Part shown: in pieces, positions 39,061 through 50,419 of the stretch
Position numbering within the stretch: the stretch's first letter is position 1
Layout of the letters: each line of letters opens with the position of its first letter
Source: Macropodus opercularis
Lineage: Eukaryota; Chordata; Actinopteri; Anabantiformes; Osphronemidae
DNA: 64,000 nt
Reading direction: 5' to 3'
Assembly: GCA_030770545.1 (NCBI GenBank)
Contig: CM061102.1
Location: 6,995,501-7,059,500 of the forward strand
The notes under the pieces: generated by a model
What the model saw: the letters and a program-made list of their open reading frames with translations, nothing else
Databases searched by the model: none
What the model was told of the DNA's origin: nothing
Translations under genes and position numbers: made by a program

Positions 39061-39394
39061 TGGAAGTTATGCTCTTTAAATAAAGACAAAAAAGAGATGC
39101 AGGCCACAGTGGCCAAACCAAGGACACAGAAAAAGCAGGAACAGATACGCATTTGTGTCAGAGCTTTCTTAGCGTCTCCCATTAAAGGCAATGTTTGACA
39201 AATTACACAGATTGAATTCTGATGTGCTGCATGCGTGTGTGTGTGCTGAGCGTGTGAGGGGGTAAGGAGATAAAGCACTTGTCGGGCGCACACGCTACAC
39301 TGAACTGCTAATGAGGGCAAGATGGTAGAAAAGCTCTTTAAATGAGGTGTAACGACACACTGGAGCTGCAGAAAGAGGAAGCCTGGGTACACAG

Positions 39395-39700
39395 ATAAAA
39401 TCAATTACAGCCCTTATTATCTTGGAAGAGTCGTTAATTTAATGGAATAATTGGCCGGGACCCGAAAGAGCTAATTGCCATGATGAAACCAAATTTCTAA
39501 CATGAAAGGGGAAGTAAATGAATCTAGATGGCGCACTTGAAAGACTCGCTGGATCTAGGGACAGTTTCAAAGATCGGTTTTATATTCTTGGATTTATTTT
39601 CCCTGGGCTCTGACTCACAGGCTTCATGTGAAGAGAATCAGCATGATTCAATTGGAGATGAGATCTCTCTTAAGTCTGTGTAAGCTAGAGAAAATAGAAC
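39395..39700. promoter_or_regulatory. Candidate conserved non-coding element
   Basis: About 300 non-repetitive bases with ATAAAATCAATTACAGCCC, GTCGTTAATTTAATGGAATA, AGAGCTAATTGCCATGATG and CATGATTCAATTGGAG. No frame of any length. One of the best enhancer-like textures in the window. Confidence 0.35.
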
Positions 39701-41040
39701 GAGGAGAGGAAGACATGGAGCAATGGACACAAGGCCTGGTTTATGTCAAGGCTTTGCGAAAACAACACAGAGAGATCATGGCAGTGTGAATATTTGACAT
39801 AATTAAGAAATTAAATTAAATTAAAAACTAAAAATCATCTTACCAGACAGAGAAAGAGGAAAAAGTGTTACAGAACAATACAGGAGTGTTATGCTGTGTT
39901 TCTTTCAAGGTCTGTTTTCCATGTATTCTTCACACATGTCAATATGAAGTGTAAACATTTTTCCAGGTTGAATAACAAAAGTACTTTTCAAAAAATTATG
40001 GAAATCTTTACTTTCTTGCGATTATCATTTCATTTAAAAGACACACACAGTTAAGTAAGGGGGTGGGACGGAGGGGTGGGGGGTGTTCTGGTTGGCAGAA
40101 CTGTTTTCTTGTGACGTTTGGCAGCGACATCTGAGAGACTCATGAGACACAAGACACAACGGTCTCAGCTTCCTCCATCTCTGCTTCCTCTGGAGGAGTC
40201 CGCTGTGACGCCAAGTGGCAGCACTTCAGAAATCAAGATGGTGGCCTGCTAGCCTCCCATCGTACCTTATTATAATGCCAAGGCTACTATCAAGAGGGGA
40301 AAAAGACTTTCTTCATCTTCATTCTCCTCCCCCTTAATAAAACTATTCATTCTTAGCTGTAAGAGGCAGCTTGACTTTTGTTCAAAGAAAAACATTTAGA
40401 TGCTCCGACACACAATGACCGACGACACACACACCTGTTCTCCACTAGTTTTCCTCAGGCAGCTTACGGTCAGACTTTACTTTCAGGTGTTCAGTCACCA
40501 AAACCATCTGAACACTAGACTGCGCTGGTGTGGAGCTCAGACCAGAGAAAACATGTCCCTGTTTAATGTTGGTCTGAGTATTTGGCCGCCCACTAGAACT
40601 TTCTCCTGTCTGATGTGTGTTTTCTGTCTTTTGATCAGTGATTATCTAGGATAAATTATTTAAAGTACTAAAAAGTTAATAAAGACTCTCGAATGTGGAC
40701 TTCTGAGAAGAGGGAAGAGATTTGACAGACATGAAGGACAGATGCATGGTGCGGATGGAGAGGGGACGGGTTACAGCTGGGGAATGGGAAACGGACAGAG
40801 GAGGAGTGAAAGAGAGGGGAGAGAGAAAGGAAGGCGTTGTAAGAGGAGGAGGAGAGGTGTGGCACAACAGGCCAAGGGGAACCCAACCCCATAATTGGTA
40901 CTTAAACACCCGCGCTGAGCAGAACTGTTGCTATCATAAGAAATTGATGAATTAACTTCGAGAGAGATAGGCCGAGAGAGACCAGGAGACTGTAGGATGG
41001 CAGAGAGAGAGAGAGAGGGTTCTGAATCTTTTAAGAGGAT
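39701..41040. other. Intergenic sequence, no gene recognised
   Basis: AT-rich near 39790-40010, then G-rich (40055-40085) and purine-rich (40690-40860) patches. No exon is recognised. Confidence 0.4.
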
Positions 41041-41300
41041 AACTTACTTGGGCAAAACAGCTGTTTATGCATTATTTGTGCGGCGAGCCATTTACCACCG
41101 TTTAGGATGAAAACCTTGGTTCCCGGGCTGCAGGAGTTGCCCGCGGGGACGCAGAGGGTTTTGGGAGGGACCCGGCAGCCCATCAGTCACTGATAAGAAA
41201 GGATGAAAAATTAATTTGCTAGTAGTTTCGTTTTAAAGGCTCAGATATCGGCCTGTCAGTCTGCGAGCTTTCATTTAAGTGACAAACAGGCGTGTAGGGA
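41041..41300. promoter_or_regulatory. Candidate conserved non-coding element
   Basis: CAGCTGTTTATGCATTATTT, GCGAGCCATTTACCACC, GATGAAAAATTAATTTGCTA and GGCCTGTCAGTCTGCG around a CpG-rich centre. Non-coding and non-repetitive. Confidence 0.33.
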
Positions 41301-43049
41301 TTGGGATGAGAGGAGGGGAAAACAGGAAGAGTGGGCATGGAGGGATGGAAACTTTCTGGACAAGGGCGGCCTCGTCCACATTAACGCGCTTGTTTTCCTG
41401 AAGACTTAAAGCTGAGTATCAACTGTCAGTTTAATTTATAAGTACAATGGAGACGCAACACAAACTGTGTATTTACAGCACATGCACAAAAGCATCACTG
41501 TTCAAATCTGTGTTTTCCTGAACAGGTTACCAGAGCAGGAAATCCTCCCCGTTGCATGCATTTGATTTATTGAAACCAGGATGTGATTCCAAGGAATAGA
41601 GTGCAAACAAACATGCTCTGCAAGCCTTTCAGAACGTTCACAGTCCAGAGTGAACCTAATTGCTGGTTTTAATAGTAAACCAGAAGCTACATGGAAGCGT
41701 AAGTGGAAAGCGGGCGAGCGACGGGTGTGTGACAGCCTCCTCAAACTCGATCACTATGTGTGATTTGACATCATCACTGCTTCACTTTGATCACTTCAAA
41801 GAAATCTTTGAAACTGACGCTGGAGATTCACACAACAAGCGCAAGGATCCAAACAGCCACTATCACACATCTTCAAATACCACAACCCCTGTCACTCAAG
41901 TCCAAACCAGCCACTGCAGCGTTGGTCCTGCATAAAAACAACATAAATGCACAAGTTAAGGGCCTGTGAGTTCGCGCACATCTTCAAAGCCAGTCTGCTC
42001 CTTCAGTGATGACAATGAATGTTTGTTACACACATTTTGCAGGTTTGTTATTCACGAGTCATCGATGATGAAGATCACTTTTTAAATACACAGATATTTG
42101 CTGTGACTGGCTGATTTTATGTTGTTGTTTAAGAAACACTCCATGATCTACAAGAGCAGCTGTCTGCTTATGTCTGTGCAGGTGTGTGGCTGTCCTTCCT
42201 CTGTCACCCAGCCTCTACTCTCATGCTGCCTCCTCTCCCGTCATCCTCCTGTTGCTCCGGTGACTGCCTCAGGGCGACAAACACTTGCTTGTCATGTCAG
42301 GCGCCTCTGATGCTGATCGGTCCTGATGGAGAGAGCTTTGCCCCTGTTTGTTCACCAGAAGTAGCGGCTTGTCACATCACCTGCATCTCTCATACGGGCA
42401 CACCCACAGCAACACACAGGGCACGTGTCCACCTAATACAGGATCCTCCACCAACCACTCAGGACTAAACATGCCAAGACGTGCGATGCAAATGAAGGAG
42501 AATCGCTGAAGTCATGTTATGAAAATAGTAAAAAGCTTACAACTTAAAAAACTTAAGACCTGCAGATTAAACAACCTCCATACATGCAGGACAACACCTA
42601 AGAGTCAAACACTCTCAGCAGCCATCGTTGAGCCTTGCATCATGCGCTTGGTTCTGCTCTTTCACATCAATTAGACGCTAAAACATCCAAATGCTGCTCT
42701 TAGTACAATTAGAGGAATGACAGTCATCCAGCAATGCCTGCTCATTCATGAAGTCCACAAGTTTTGTTTTGTTGCTTCTGGCTCATGAGGAACTATTTTC
42801 TCTGAGTTTACCCGAAAGAACATCTCCACAGCTCAAACTTGTGCTCACAACTGTGCAGGTGAAACAACGCTGATAACTTTTTTAACTATTCATGACGTCT
42901 AATTGTCCAATCCAGAGTCGGATTCAGTCAGAATGTTAAGTCCTGCCCTGCGTCGGCAATGTTGATGTCTTACACAGACAGACAGACAGATCTGTCACGT
43001 CCACACACTTCCGCTCTGCCTTCCTCCACATGATGAGAGTCGAGTTCTA
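41301..43049. other. Intergenic sequence, no gene recognised
   Basis: Ordinary sequence with a (GACA)n run at about 42977-42992. The frames at 41502-41744 and 42184-42468 show no recognised motif. Confidence 0.4.
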
Positions 43050-43345
43050 ATGGAGGAGGGGTGGACCGGGAATATCATCATTCAGGCCAGGCAAGCAGGG
43101 TGAGTCGTGATTAGCTGGCAATTTATTCTGGCGGGCGCAATTGAGAGGACGGGGCCCTGAAATGGTAATGTGTTTAAATGTCAGAGGAAAGGTACGGTTC
43201 TCATCAACCTTTGGTCACCCGTCCGCTTTGAATATTCTTATTGCCGTCATGTATTAGTAATGAGAGTTGAAAAGTAAGTAAAATTTAACCTTCACTGTAC
43301 CTGAGGAAACTATGAATATTAATGAGGCCTATTATGTGTACCTGA
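43050..43345. promoter_or_regulatory. Candidate conserved non-coding element
   Basis: CGTGATTAGCTGGCAATTTA, CGGGCGCAATTGAGAGG, GAATATTCTTATTGCCGTC, GTATTAGTAATGAGAG and TATTAATGAGGCCTATTATG, without a reading frame. Confidence 0.35.
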
Positions 43346-44369
43346 TCTGAAAGAATTTTAACCCCATGCCTGGTTGGCTCGTTTGCTCTTTCCCTTTTCC
43401 CCCAATTTCTCTCTGTCTATCTGTCCCTTTGTCTCTGGCTTGTTCTTTATTTTGCACTGCTTTAAACTCCCTTAACATGTCTATGCTTCTGCTCCAACGT
43501 CTGTCTCACCATGTTCCAGGGGCCTATCTTCATATGTTTTGTATACGATAAACATACTGGCTTCAGGGTAATGGACGAGTAGTGATTTAACCCGTTTGGA
43601 TGGATTCAAACAGTATCTGATGACACTTTTCTTCTAACTGTCCTCCATTCCCTTGTTTGCTTCATTCTATATTTCTCACTCTCTGTCCCTCTCTCTCTCT
43701 CTGTCATCCCTCTCTTTCTTCTCATTTCCCTCTGTCATGACTGGGGAGGAGGCTGTTTACCATGCAGAGATGGTGTTTGCATAGATCAGGCCAAAGTGGG
43801 ACGTGTGTGTGTGTGTGTGGAATGGAGGGGGTGTTACTCTCTGGATTAAGGCTTGATCAAGGCGCCATCAACGCACACCCTCACCCCCATGAGAGCCTGG
43901 GGTTTATCCGGGTGGATTGACACATCTATCAGTAATGGACAACAAAGACATAGATGTTTGCTGAAAACTCCAAGATTCTCCGTTCGTCTCCCCTTTTACT
44001 GTCGCTTCCGATCTGCACATGTGGTGTCTGAAACTCAGTCAGATTGGGAGCCTTCTGTGTGTTTGTGTTGGCATGTGTGAGCGGGTGTCTGCATATTTGC
44101 AGCATAGACAAGCATCAGTTTCTTTATGATCCAGTCCCACATTGTTTAGAAGTAAACAACAAACTTCATACAGGCTAAATTATGTGTGGGTGCATTCTGT
44201 GCATGGTTTCTTATGTATGGAAATCACAATTGTTCAGTTCATTAATAAAGCCCCACACAGGGATACGTTTCTCACAGGGGAGTCTTGCTCTTATCCCAGA
44301 TAATATCCGCAAGCCTGAGTCTGTTGTCCTGAAAGCACACTCTGGCTCTGCCTGCTGTGATCTCTGACT
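43346..44369. other. Intergenic sequence, no gene recognised
   Basis: C/T-rich patches at 43375-43450 and 43640-43735, a GT run near 43804-43820, otherwise ordinary. Confidence 0.4.
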
Positions 44370-44500
44370 AAGCCAGTAACTGGCCAGCTCTTATTAGCTT
44401 TCTTTATTGATTTAGAGAAGGGATTCAGAGCTGGGCCGCTCTCATTAGCAGAGGATAAAGTTGTAATCCACCGACCGGCAGGATCAGACTGCTCCTCTGC
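44370..44500. promoter_or_regulatory. Candidate conserved non-coding element
   Basis: CAGCTCTTATTAGCTTTC, TCTCATTAGCAGAGG and AAGTTGTAATCCACCG in a compact non-repetitive block. Confidence 0.28.
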
Positions 44501-44689
44501 CTCCGCTCTCGGCTCGGCTCCTCGCCTCTGTAAGAGCAGGTTTCAAGCTACTGCACTCGTCATTATGAATTATAAAGAAAGTTCTTTTGAAAAAGAAAAA
44601 ACAATGATGAAATGAAGAGTTTATCCCTTAGACCTGCACCAGCAGATAACACTGTTTAAAAATCATTTTGTTTCTTCTCTTCTTTTCTA

Positions 44690-44960
44690 AGGTAATGTAA
44701 TGAATGAAGCTGCATATTGGGCTGTAGGAACTTTAGGTCGTCTTGCGCGGCGAGTTTTGTTTTTGTGTTAACTGACACACGGTCCATGCAAAGACCAATT
44801 TCACTATGCACCGGCAGGAACCACTTGATAATTTTCCAGTACTTAAGATGACCATGGGTTATGATTGACAGCTCATCAATTTGTGTGCATTCCACGTGCA
44901 AGCGCAATGGTTCAGATGCACAAGCTCGCAAACAAATTTGTTGGGCCTCTACATTACACT
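44690..44960. promoter_or_regulatory. Candidate non-coding element holding a PBX-MEIS site
   Basis: Non-repetitive sequence with CGGTCCATGCAAAGACC, an exact TGATTGACAG (44872-44881) and TGCATTCCACGTGCAAGCG. A minus-strand frame crosses it without ATG or motif. Confidence 0.3.
44872..44883 (+). promoter_or_regulatory. PBX-PREP/MEIS composite site TGATTGACAGCT
   Basis: Exact match to the decameric PBX-PREP/MEIS consensus TGATTGACAG, followed by CT. The same 12 bases recur at 53783-53794. Confidence 0.4.
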
Positions 44961-45448
44961 GCACTAAACATTTAATAATCACACATATATTTATCATGTG
45001 CAAATTCTGACAGGCGGCATTATAATATGCAATACTTTCCTCAACCCAAACTTTATTTTCCCTTCGTCATAGTGAATTCATCTGAAAATGCTGCTCCAGC
45101 ACTGTTTTGTGTTGAGGATGAGGAAAACAGAGCTGTTCCATCTCATGTGCGCCACAGTCCATCCATTTTTGAGAATCTTGCCTTGCTGGTGCCATCCTTC
45201 ATGTTGTTCCTGTGAACAATAAACAATATTTTACAAATGGCTGAAAGCTGTTTGGCTGAGTTGACTGAGAGATGCTGCCTCTTGGCTTTTCTTTTCCCAA
45301 GATATTTTTTGTGTGTTGTAGATGGCAAACTGATCTTCTTGCCGATTTTATTCATTTTCAACAACCTGTGAAAAAGAAGTTATTTTTCAACCCAACAGAA
45401 ACTTTCAGGCAGTTCTTAATCATGTCAAACCCAGTTTTTTTTGTCAGC

Positions 45449-45458
45449 CTGTCAATCA
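45449..45458 (-). promoter_or_regulatory. PBX-PREP/MEIS decamer on the minus strand
   Basis: CTGTCAATCA on the plus strand, the reverse complement of TGATTGACAG, 568 bases from the previous site. Confidence 0.35.
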
Positions 45459-48400
45459 CTCACTTAGTCATTCCGCTCATCACTTCTCCTTCCTCAGCAG
45501 AGGTGGTAGAAACCTTCCTCACCCTCCTCTTCTTCCTCATCCTCCTTGTCTTCCTCCTCAAGCCCTACGCACCGAATTCTCTCCCAGCCCGCACCAAGCT
45601 GGGAGCTATCGATTTGCCGGTGTGATAGAGGTGGGAGGTGCGTTCACAATGCGCCGCACTGGGATCTGGCTGCGCGAGTTGCATCTTTCAGAGGGCCAAT
45701 CAATACCAACTCCTCTTCTCCCCTTCAAAGCTTTTCATTCACACAGACAAACAGGGAGAGGAAAGAGACGTGAGGAGTGAGCGACATGAGAGCTGTTTTT
45801 CTTTCCTTTCTATTCTTCCCCTCATCTCTGGCCCCTTTGCTCAGCGTCAGGTCCAAACTCAGGAGAGAGGGAAGACGAGAAGAACAGCAAGAGAACAGTT
45901 TAAATCATGAAAACCCACAAATACAATCCACAATTTGTGATATTTCTAAATAAAACATGATTTTGATACAAATATCATTTAAATTTTAATAAAATCTCAC
46001 AGTATGTTTAAATGTCTACTGACTGAGGCTTTCAGAGAGTTTGTCTTTTAATTCTCACAAATTTTGTAGAAGTTGAAGTATAAAGAAGATGCTGATGAAG
46101 ACAGAGAAACAGAGATGTAAATGGACAGAAGGAGTGGAGGTGCAGACCAGTAAAGGCTTTCACTGAGAGGTGTGAAAATCTCCACGATGATTCAAAATAG
46201 ATACGGGGATGTGGGGAGTGGAAGGCGCTCAGGCAAAGGCTTTCACTCTTAGCAGGCCTTGGAGTAGGTCAGCCTCCTGTTTTCTCTGCTCAATACTCTC
46301 AACCTTGAGGTTATTATGTCAATTAGTTTTTTTTTTTCTCCAAAACATTAAACACAACTTCTTCACGTACTGGAGTTCGACTTGGGCTCCTAAGGTGTTT
46401 GTTAATGTAAAGCCTTATTTGACAAGGTTGCATGTTGAAGTTTTAGCCCAGAGTTTTTCAGAGGAAAATTTTTTGTATTTATGTGTATCGACTGGAAAAT
46501 CGTTGACCATCTGAATAACGAAGAAGAAAATTAATGACATGATAACAGGTTTGGGTTCTGACTTGAAACTCCTGAATTGATTAATGCTAACATTCAGGAA
46601 GTTCTTTGAATACGTCATAGGCAGCAGAAGGAGACACCGCACAGATGTAGCCATCGATATCACTGGATCAACCGCCAGCTCCTCATTTAAGACTCAACAA
46701 AACAGACAATTTTAAGAATATTACATTTTAATTTAGAATTTGACTATTATTTTGTAGTACCATGGCATAAAACACTATCCTGAAAGAACGCGTCAAACAG
46801 AGATGTTATACAACGAACTTGAGTAAAGGAGCGTTGTCCAACACACGTCACACGGAGACCGGGTTCGGAAAAGCGCGTTGTGTGGAACGCTGGAACAAAG
46901 GGCTGGGATTTGTAAGGTTAAACCCTATCCATTAACAAACAGGAAAAATAAAGCCTTAATTATTCAAACACAGGCGCTACAGCGAGGTTTCCTCTGGGAC
47001 TGTGATCGTGGGCATCAAAGCCTGCCAGCTCACTGACTCTGCTCCACAGACAATAGCATGTATAGTTACAGTGCTGTCAAACTGAAGGTGAGCGTCAGTC
47101 TTAGAGGACATTCATTGGATATTACAGCTGTAAACTACGACAACTCTGTCTGCAAGTAACTTTACTTGAGAGCTTTCCCTGTGTCTCGGCTCATAATGTT
47201 CTCCATGGCTAGAAGCGTCAGAGACAATTACATTTTGGTGATATCTCTTCCTTTCTTCACCAGAGGTTCTCGCTAATTTGATGCTCTGGTGAGGAAGATC
47301 GTTGGCTTTAATACAAATCATGTTTCAATCGTTACTTGAAGACCTTAAGCCCTTCCCCGGCTCTCTAGAGGACAGCAGTAATGAGGCCTGCTGGGATTTC
47401 AATCATTTTTACATCTGTTGAAAAATAAGGAGAAAAGAGAGGAGGAAAAAACAGAGAAAAAAGAAAACTCAACCGCCCCCCTCCTTCCACCCTCTTCATG
47501 CTCTATTGAAAAAAAATGTTTTGAGAATTGATAATGAAAAAAAAATAAATAAAGAGTTCTTTTTTCTTTTGGTTTTTTGTTCTGCAAATTCTCTGGCCTT
47601 GGAATCTCTCAGCACAGCACCTCGATGCTTAAAACACCCCACATTTGTGTAAAGCTCTCTTCTCTCCCTCCCCTTGGTTGCAGAATAAATAAATCTTTCT
47701 GATAATAGATTACAGGCACCTCTTTACCACACAAACTCCCCATCATCCCCTTCTGTCTCTGTGACCTTTGGTCCTGTCAGAAATGAGGCGTTCTTCCACT
47801 GAACACTGAGCGTTACGCCCTCCCGCCTCCTCATCCTTCTCCTTTCCACTGTCATCAATTCACAGTAGTCAAGGTCCAGGCGTAGGAAACATACCTACAA
47901 CTCACAGCAAAGCGCTAGTATAGTGAGGTTGAAACTAATTGATGAGCATCTGGAACATAAGACACACTGTACAGTATTATTACAGGTCTCTTTTAACTCT
48001 GCTAATCCTGATGTTTAAAACCTGCTCATAGACCTGGAATATAAAACAGCTCTGTTGAAGGATGAAATAAATGCAGTATTTGTGCAGTTTGATGTGAGTG
48101 AGCTGAGGCCTGCAGACACAGCATTATGACGCGTGCGTGTCTTTCTATACAATCTCACTGACGGTCATGTAAGTTTCTACGGAACGCGTCTGTTATCACA
48201 CAGACAACTTTCAGTTTCACTTTTAGGACGTCCAACTTATCTTATGGGAAGGAGCCTGTGCCAAGGTCAGCCAGGTCAGACTGTCCCAGGTGGTGAGAAA
48301 CGAACTTCTTAGAAATCTACATCTCTCAGCAACTGTGGGGATTATCAGGAGTCTTGCAGCACTGATGTAATGGTTACAGAGCCAGTCGTGTCCACACTGT

Positions 48401-48640
48401 CCCGTATGCAATAGTCATCTTTTCTAACCATTTTGTCAGTTCATTCCTGCTGAAATCATTGAGTTATTTTTTCAGCATTTATCCTTCTTCCATTGTCAGA
48501 AACCATAGAAACCATGCAAACTGGAATTGATGTATCTAAAATGTTTCATTACTTGAGGCAACATTTTTTATGTCTTGGGTTTGTTGTTTCTTTTCAGAGA
48601 AAAATCAAACATCCATTTGAATATCATCTACCACTGGAAT
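45459..48640. other. Intergenic sequence, no gene recognised
   Basis: C/T-rich at 45480-45560, AT-rich at 45900-46080 and 46310-46740, A-rich near 47420-47580. No exon, RNA gene or full repeat is recognised. Confidence 0.4.
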
Positions 48641-48880
48641 CTGGCAACCAGAGCAGCCTTTGAAGCCTCCTGGCAGAGCTGCGCCACGGAGCCTATAGAG
48701 CCGGCCGCAGTGCTTTTGGCTGCATTGAAGTTAGTGTTAACACTCCACCGCAGCGGTGGATCAGAAGCACCCCGTGGAGAGACACCTCGCCCCGGCTCTA
48801 CAGCATCAGAGGTGGAGCCTGCCTCCCTGGGCATACGGGACGGCCCGCTTTGCTTCCCACATCAACACCCGCGCAGCGTG
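48641..48880. other. GC-rich island in otherwise AT-rich DNA
   Basis: About 240 bases with raised GC and several CpGs (GAGCCGGCCGCAGTGC, CTCCACCGCAGCGGTGG). All three plus frames are open for long stretches, but none shows a recognised domain. It could be an exon, a GC-rich regulatory element or a repeat piece; I cannot decide. Confidence 0.25.
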
Positions 48881-49531
48881 TGTGTGTCTGTTTGACCATG
48901 TCTTTGGCTGTTGCCTTTCCTTTTTGCCACCTGTCACCTTGCCTTGCCAGCTGTGTGATTGCCTTTGCTCTCCTGCTTCTTAGTCCATCTTATTGACTCT
49001 CCACTTACCTGACAACCTTGGTGATGTTTCACCTGCCTTTGTACGCCTCACCTGTCAGCTGTGAGTAGGGGTTAGTGTGAATGCTCAATTTGCTCTCATG
49101 TTCCTTTCAAAATATTTGAAATGTTTCTTGGTTGGGGGAGGACTGTAATTATTGTATTTGTGTGTGTATCCGCTGGCTTTCAGTCAGCTGCCATCACGTG
49201 CATGTGCCACACTTGGCTGTCCAGCACCGCGCCAGACCTGACGACGTACAACATGTGCAAGCAGCTTCTCAGTGAAGCACAGACCATTACGCAGTTGGGA
49301 AGCTACAGTAGTCACAAAAATATGTGGCCACGCAGCTCGTCAGACGAACAAACAGTCAGACAGATAATGAAAAAGACAACTAAAAGCCAGTCAGGCTGTC
49401 AGCAGGGTATCACAGGCTTGGGCCTTCTCCTCTGCAGATGTCAGACACTGGCTGAGTGACAACTAACCTCCCTCTGTGCTACTTATTGATCAGTCCAAGA
49501 CTCTGCTGCTGCAATACACACATGCTGCATT

Positions 49532-49567
49532 TGTGTGTGTGTGTGTGTGTGAGCGAGAGAGAGAGAG
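49532..49567. repeat. (TG)n-(GA)n compound microsatellite
   Basis: About ten TG units followed by GA units. Confidence 0.93.
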
Positions 49568-49927
49568 TCTATCTTAGCGACAGTATTCACTTGGGGTTCA
49601 GAGGTTATAAATATGAATTATTCTCAACAGGTCCAGGCAGCATGAATCCACCTGAGGGAGCCCTGGGTGAGCACACCGCAGCTGAAACAGTACGGCTTTA
49701 TTCCATAGTTTAATTAGACTAACAGCACAATAAATGACAAGCACATATAAAACCATGATACAAGTTTACTGTAGAAGATTGGAATAATCTGACACGTTGA
49801 AAGAAATGAAACTAATTGCATATTTACTGGTGTGTACTGTATGTGTGGGTATGAGACCTTCTCTCCACAGGTGCTTTGCAGGTGAAGTGCAAGATAAGAA
49901 TCAGAAAACAACCCCAGAAGAGACCGT

Positions 49928-50399
49928 TTTATTGACTCTGGCCAGACTCACACATCAGCTCACATCTGTATAGGTTAGGTTCACATCTGGGTTTTTATTG
50001 GAATGTGTGAAATGACTAAAGGAAAGTAGAAGCAGTCAAGGCAGGGGGAATGGGGCCACAACACAAACGGAATAACATAACTTCACCCCCAAACAACTAC
50101 TGGATTGTCAAACATTATAAATGGATGCTTGTATCGCCTAGCAAGAGAGCACCAGAGGCCGGATCTTCCCTAAAACGCCCACTGAGGGAACTACTGAAGG
50201 CAAAACCTCTATTGTTGAGCTGCTAAGAGGCAAGAACGTGGTAAAGAGAGTGCTACACGGCACTGCCTTTGTAGGAGGCTGACGAGGGATGGCCACAGTC
50301 TGCACTGGTGGACTTGCTGCCGGGTAAAGGTCGTCCAGGCTGGAGCTCCCTGTAGGTACAGTAGCAGCCCGGGAGCAGACTGACAGAGGCTCCTTGCTT
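49928..50399 (-). other. Weak candidate terminal exon of an unrecognised minus-strand transcript
   Basis: On the minus strand an acceptor-like GTGCTCCTAG ends at 50400 and is followed by an open frame to TAG at about 50138. The frame is rich in Pro, Ser and Val (TVPTGSSSLDDLYPAASPP...) with no ATG. Two AATAAA signals follow at 49994-49999 and 49928-49933. No family is recognised, no upstream exon was found, and a decayed repeat or chance is equally possible. Confidence 0.18.
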
Positions 50400-50419
50400 C
50401 TAGGAGCACACACAGTTCA

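Noticed and set aside
38580..39083. 167-codon plus-strand frame after an acceptor-like TTTTTTGCAG
   Set aside because: Two registers are equally open, the second half is a pyrimidine tract, and no known protein motif appears.
44656..45003. 115-codon minus-strand frame
   Set aside because: No ATG at its start, no recognised motif, and it overlaps an enhancer-like block with a PBX-MEIS site.
45027..45235. 62-codon plus-strand frame followed by AATAAA, suggesting a terminal exon
   Set aside because: No acceptor, motif or second exon; AATAAA is frequent in this AT-rich DNA.
48575..48895. 106-codon plus-strand frame and an overlapping minus-strand frame
   Set aside because: Openness in several frames follows from local GC richness. 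No domain or splice logic.
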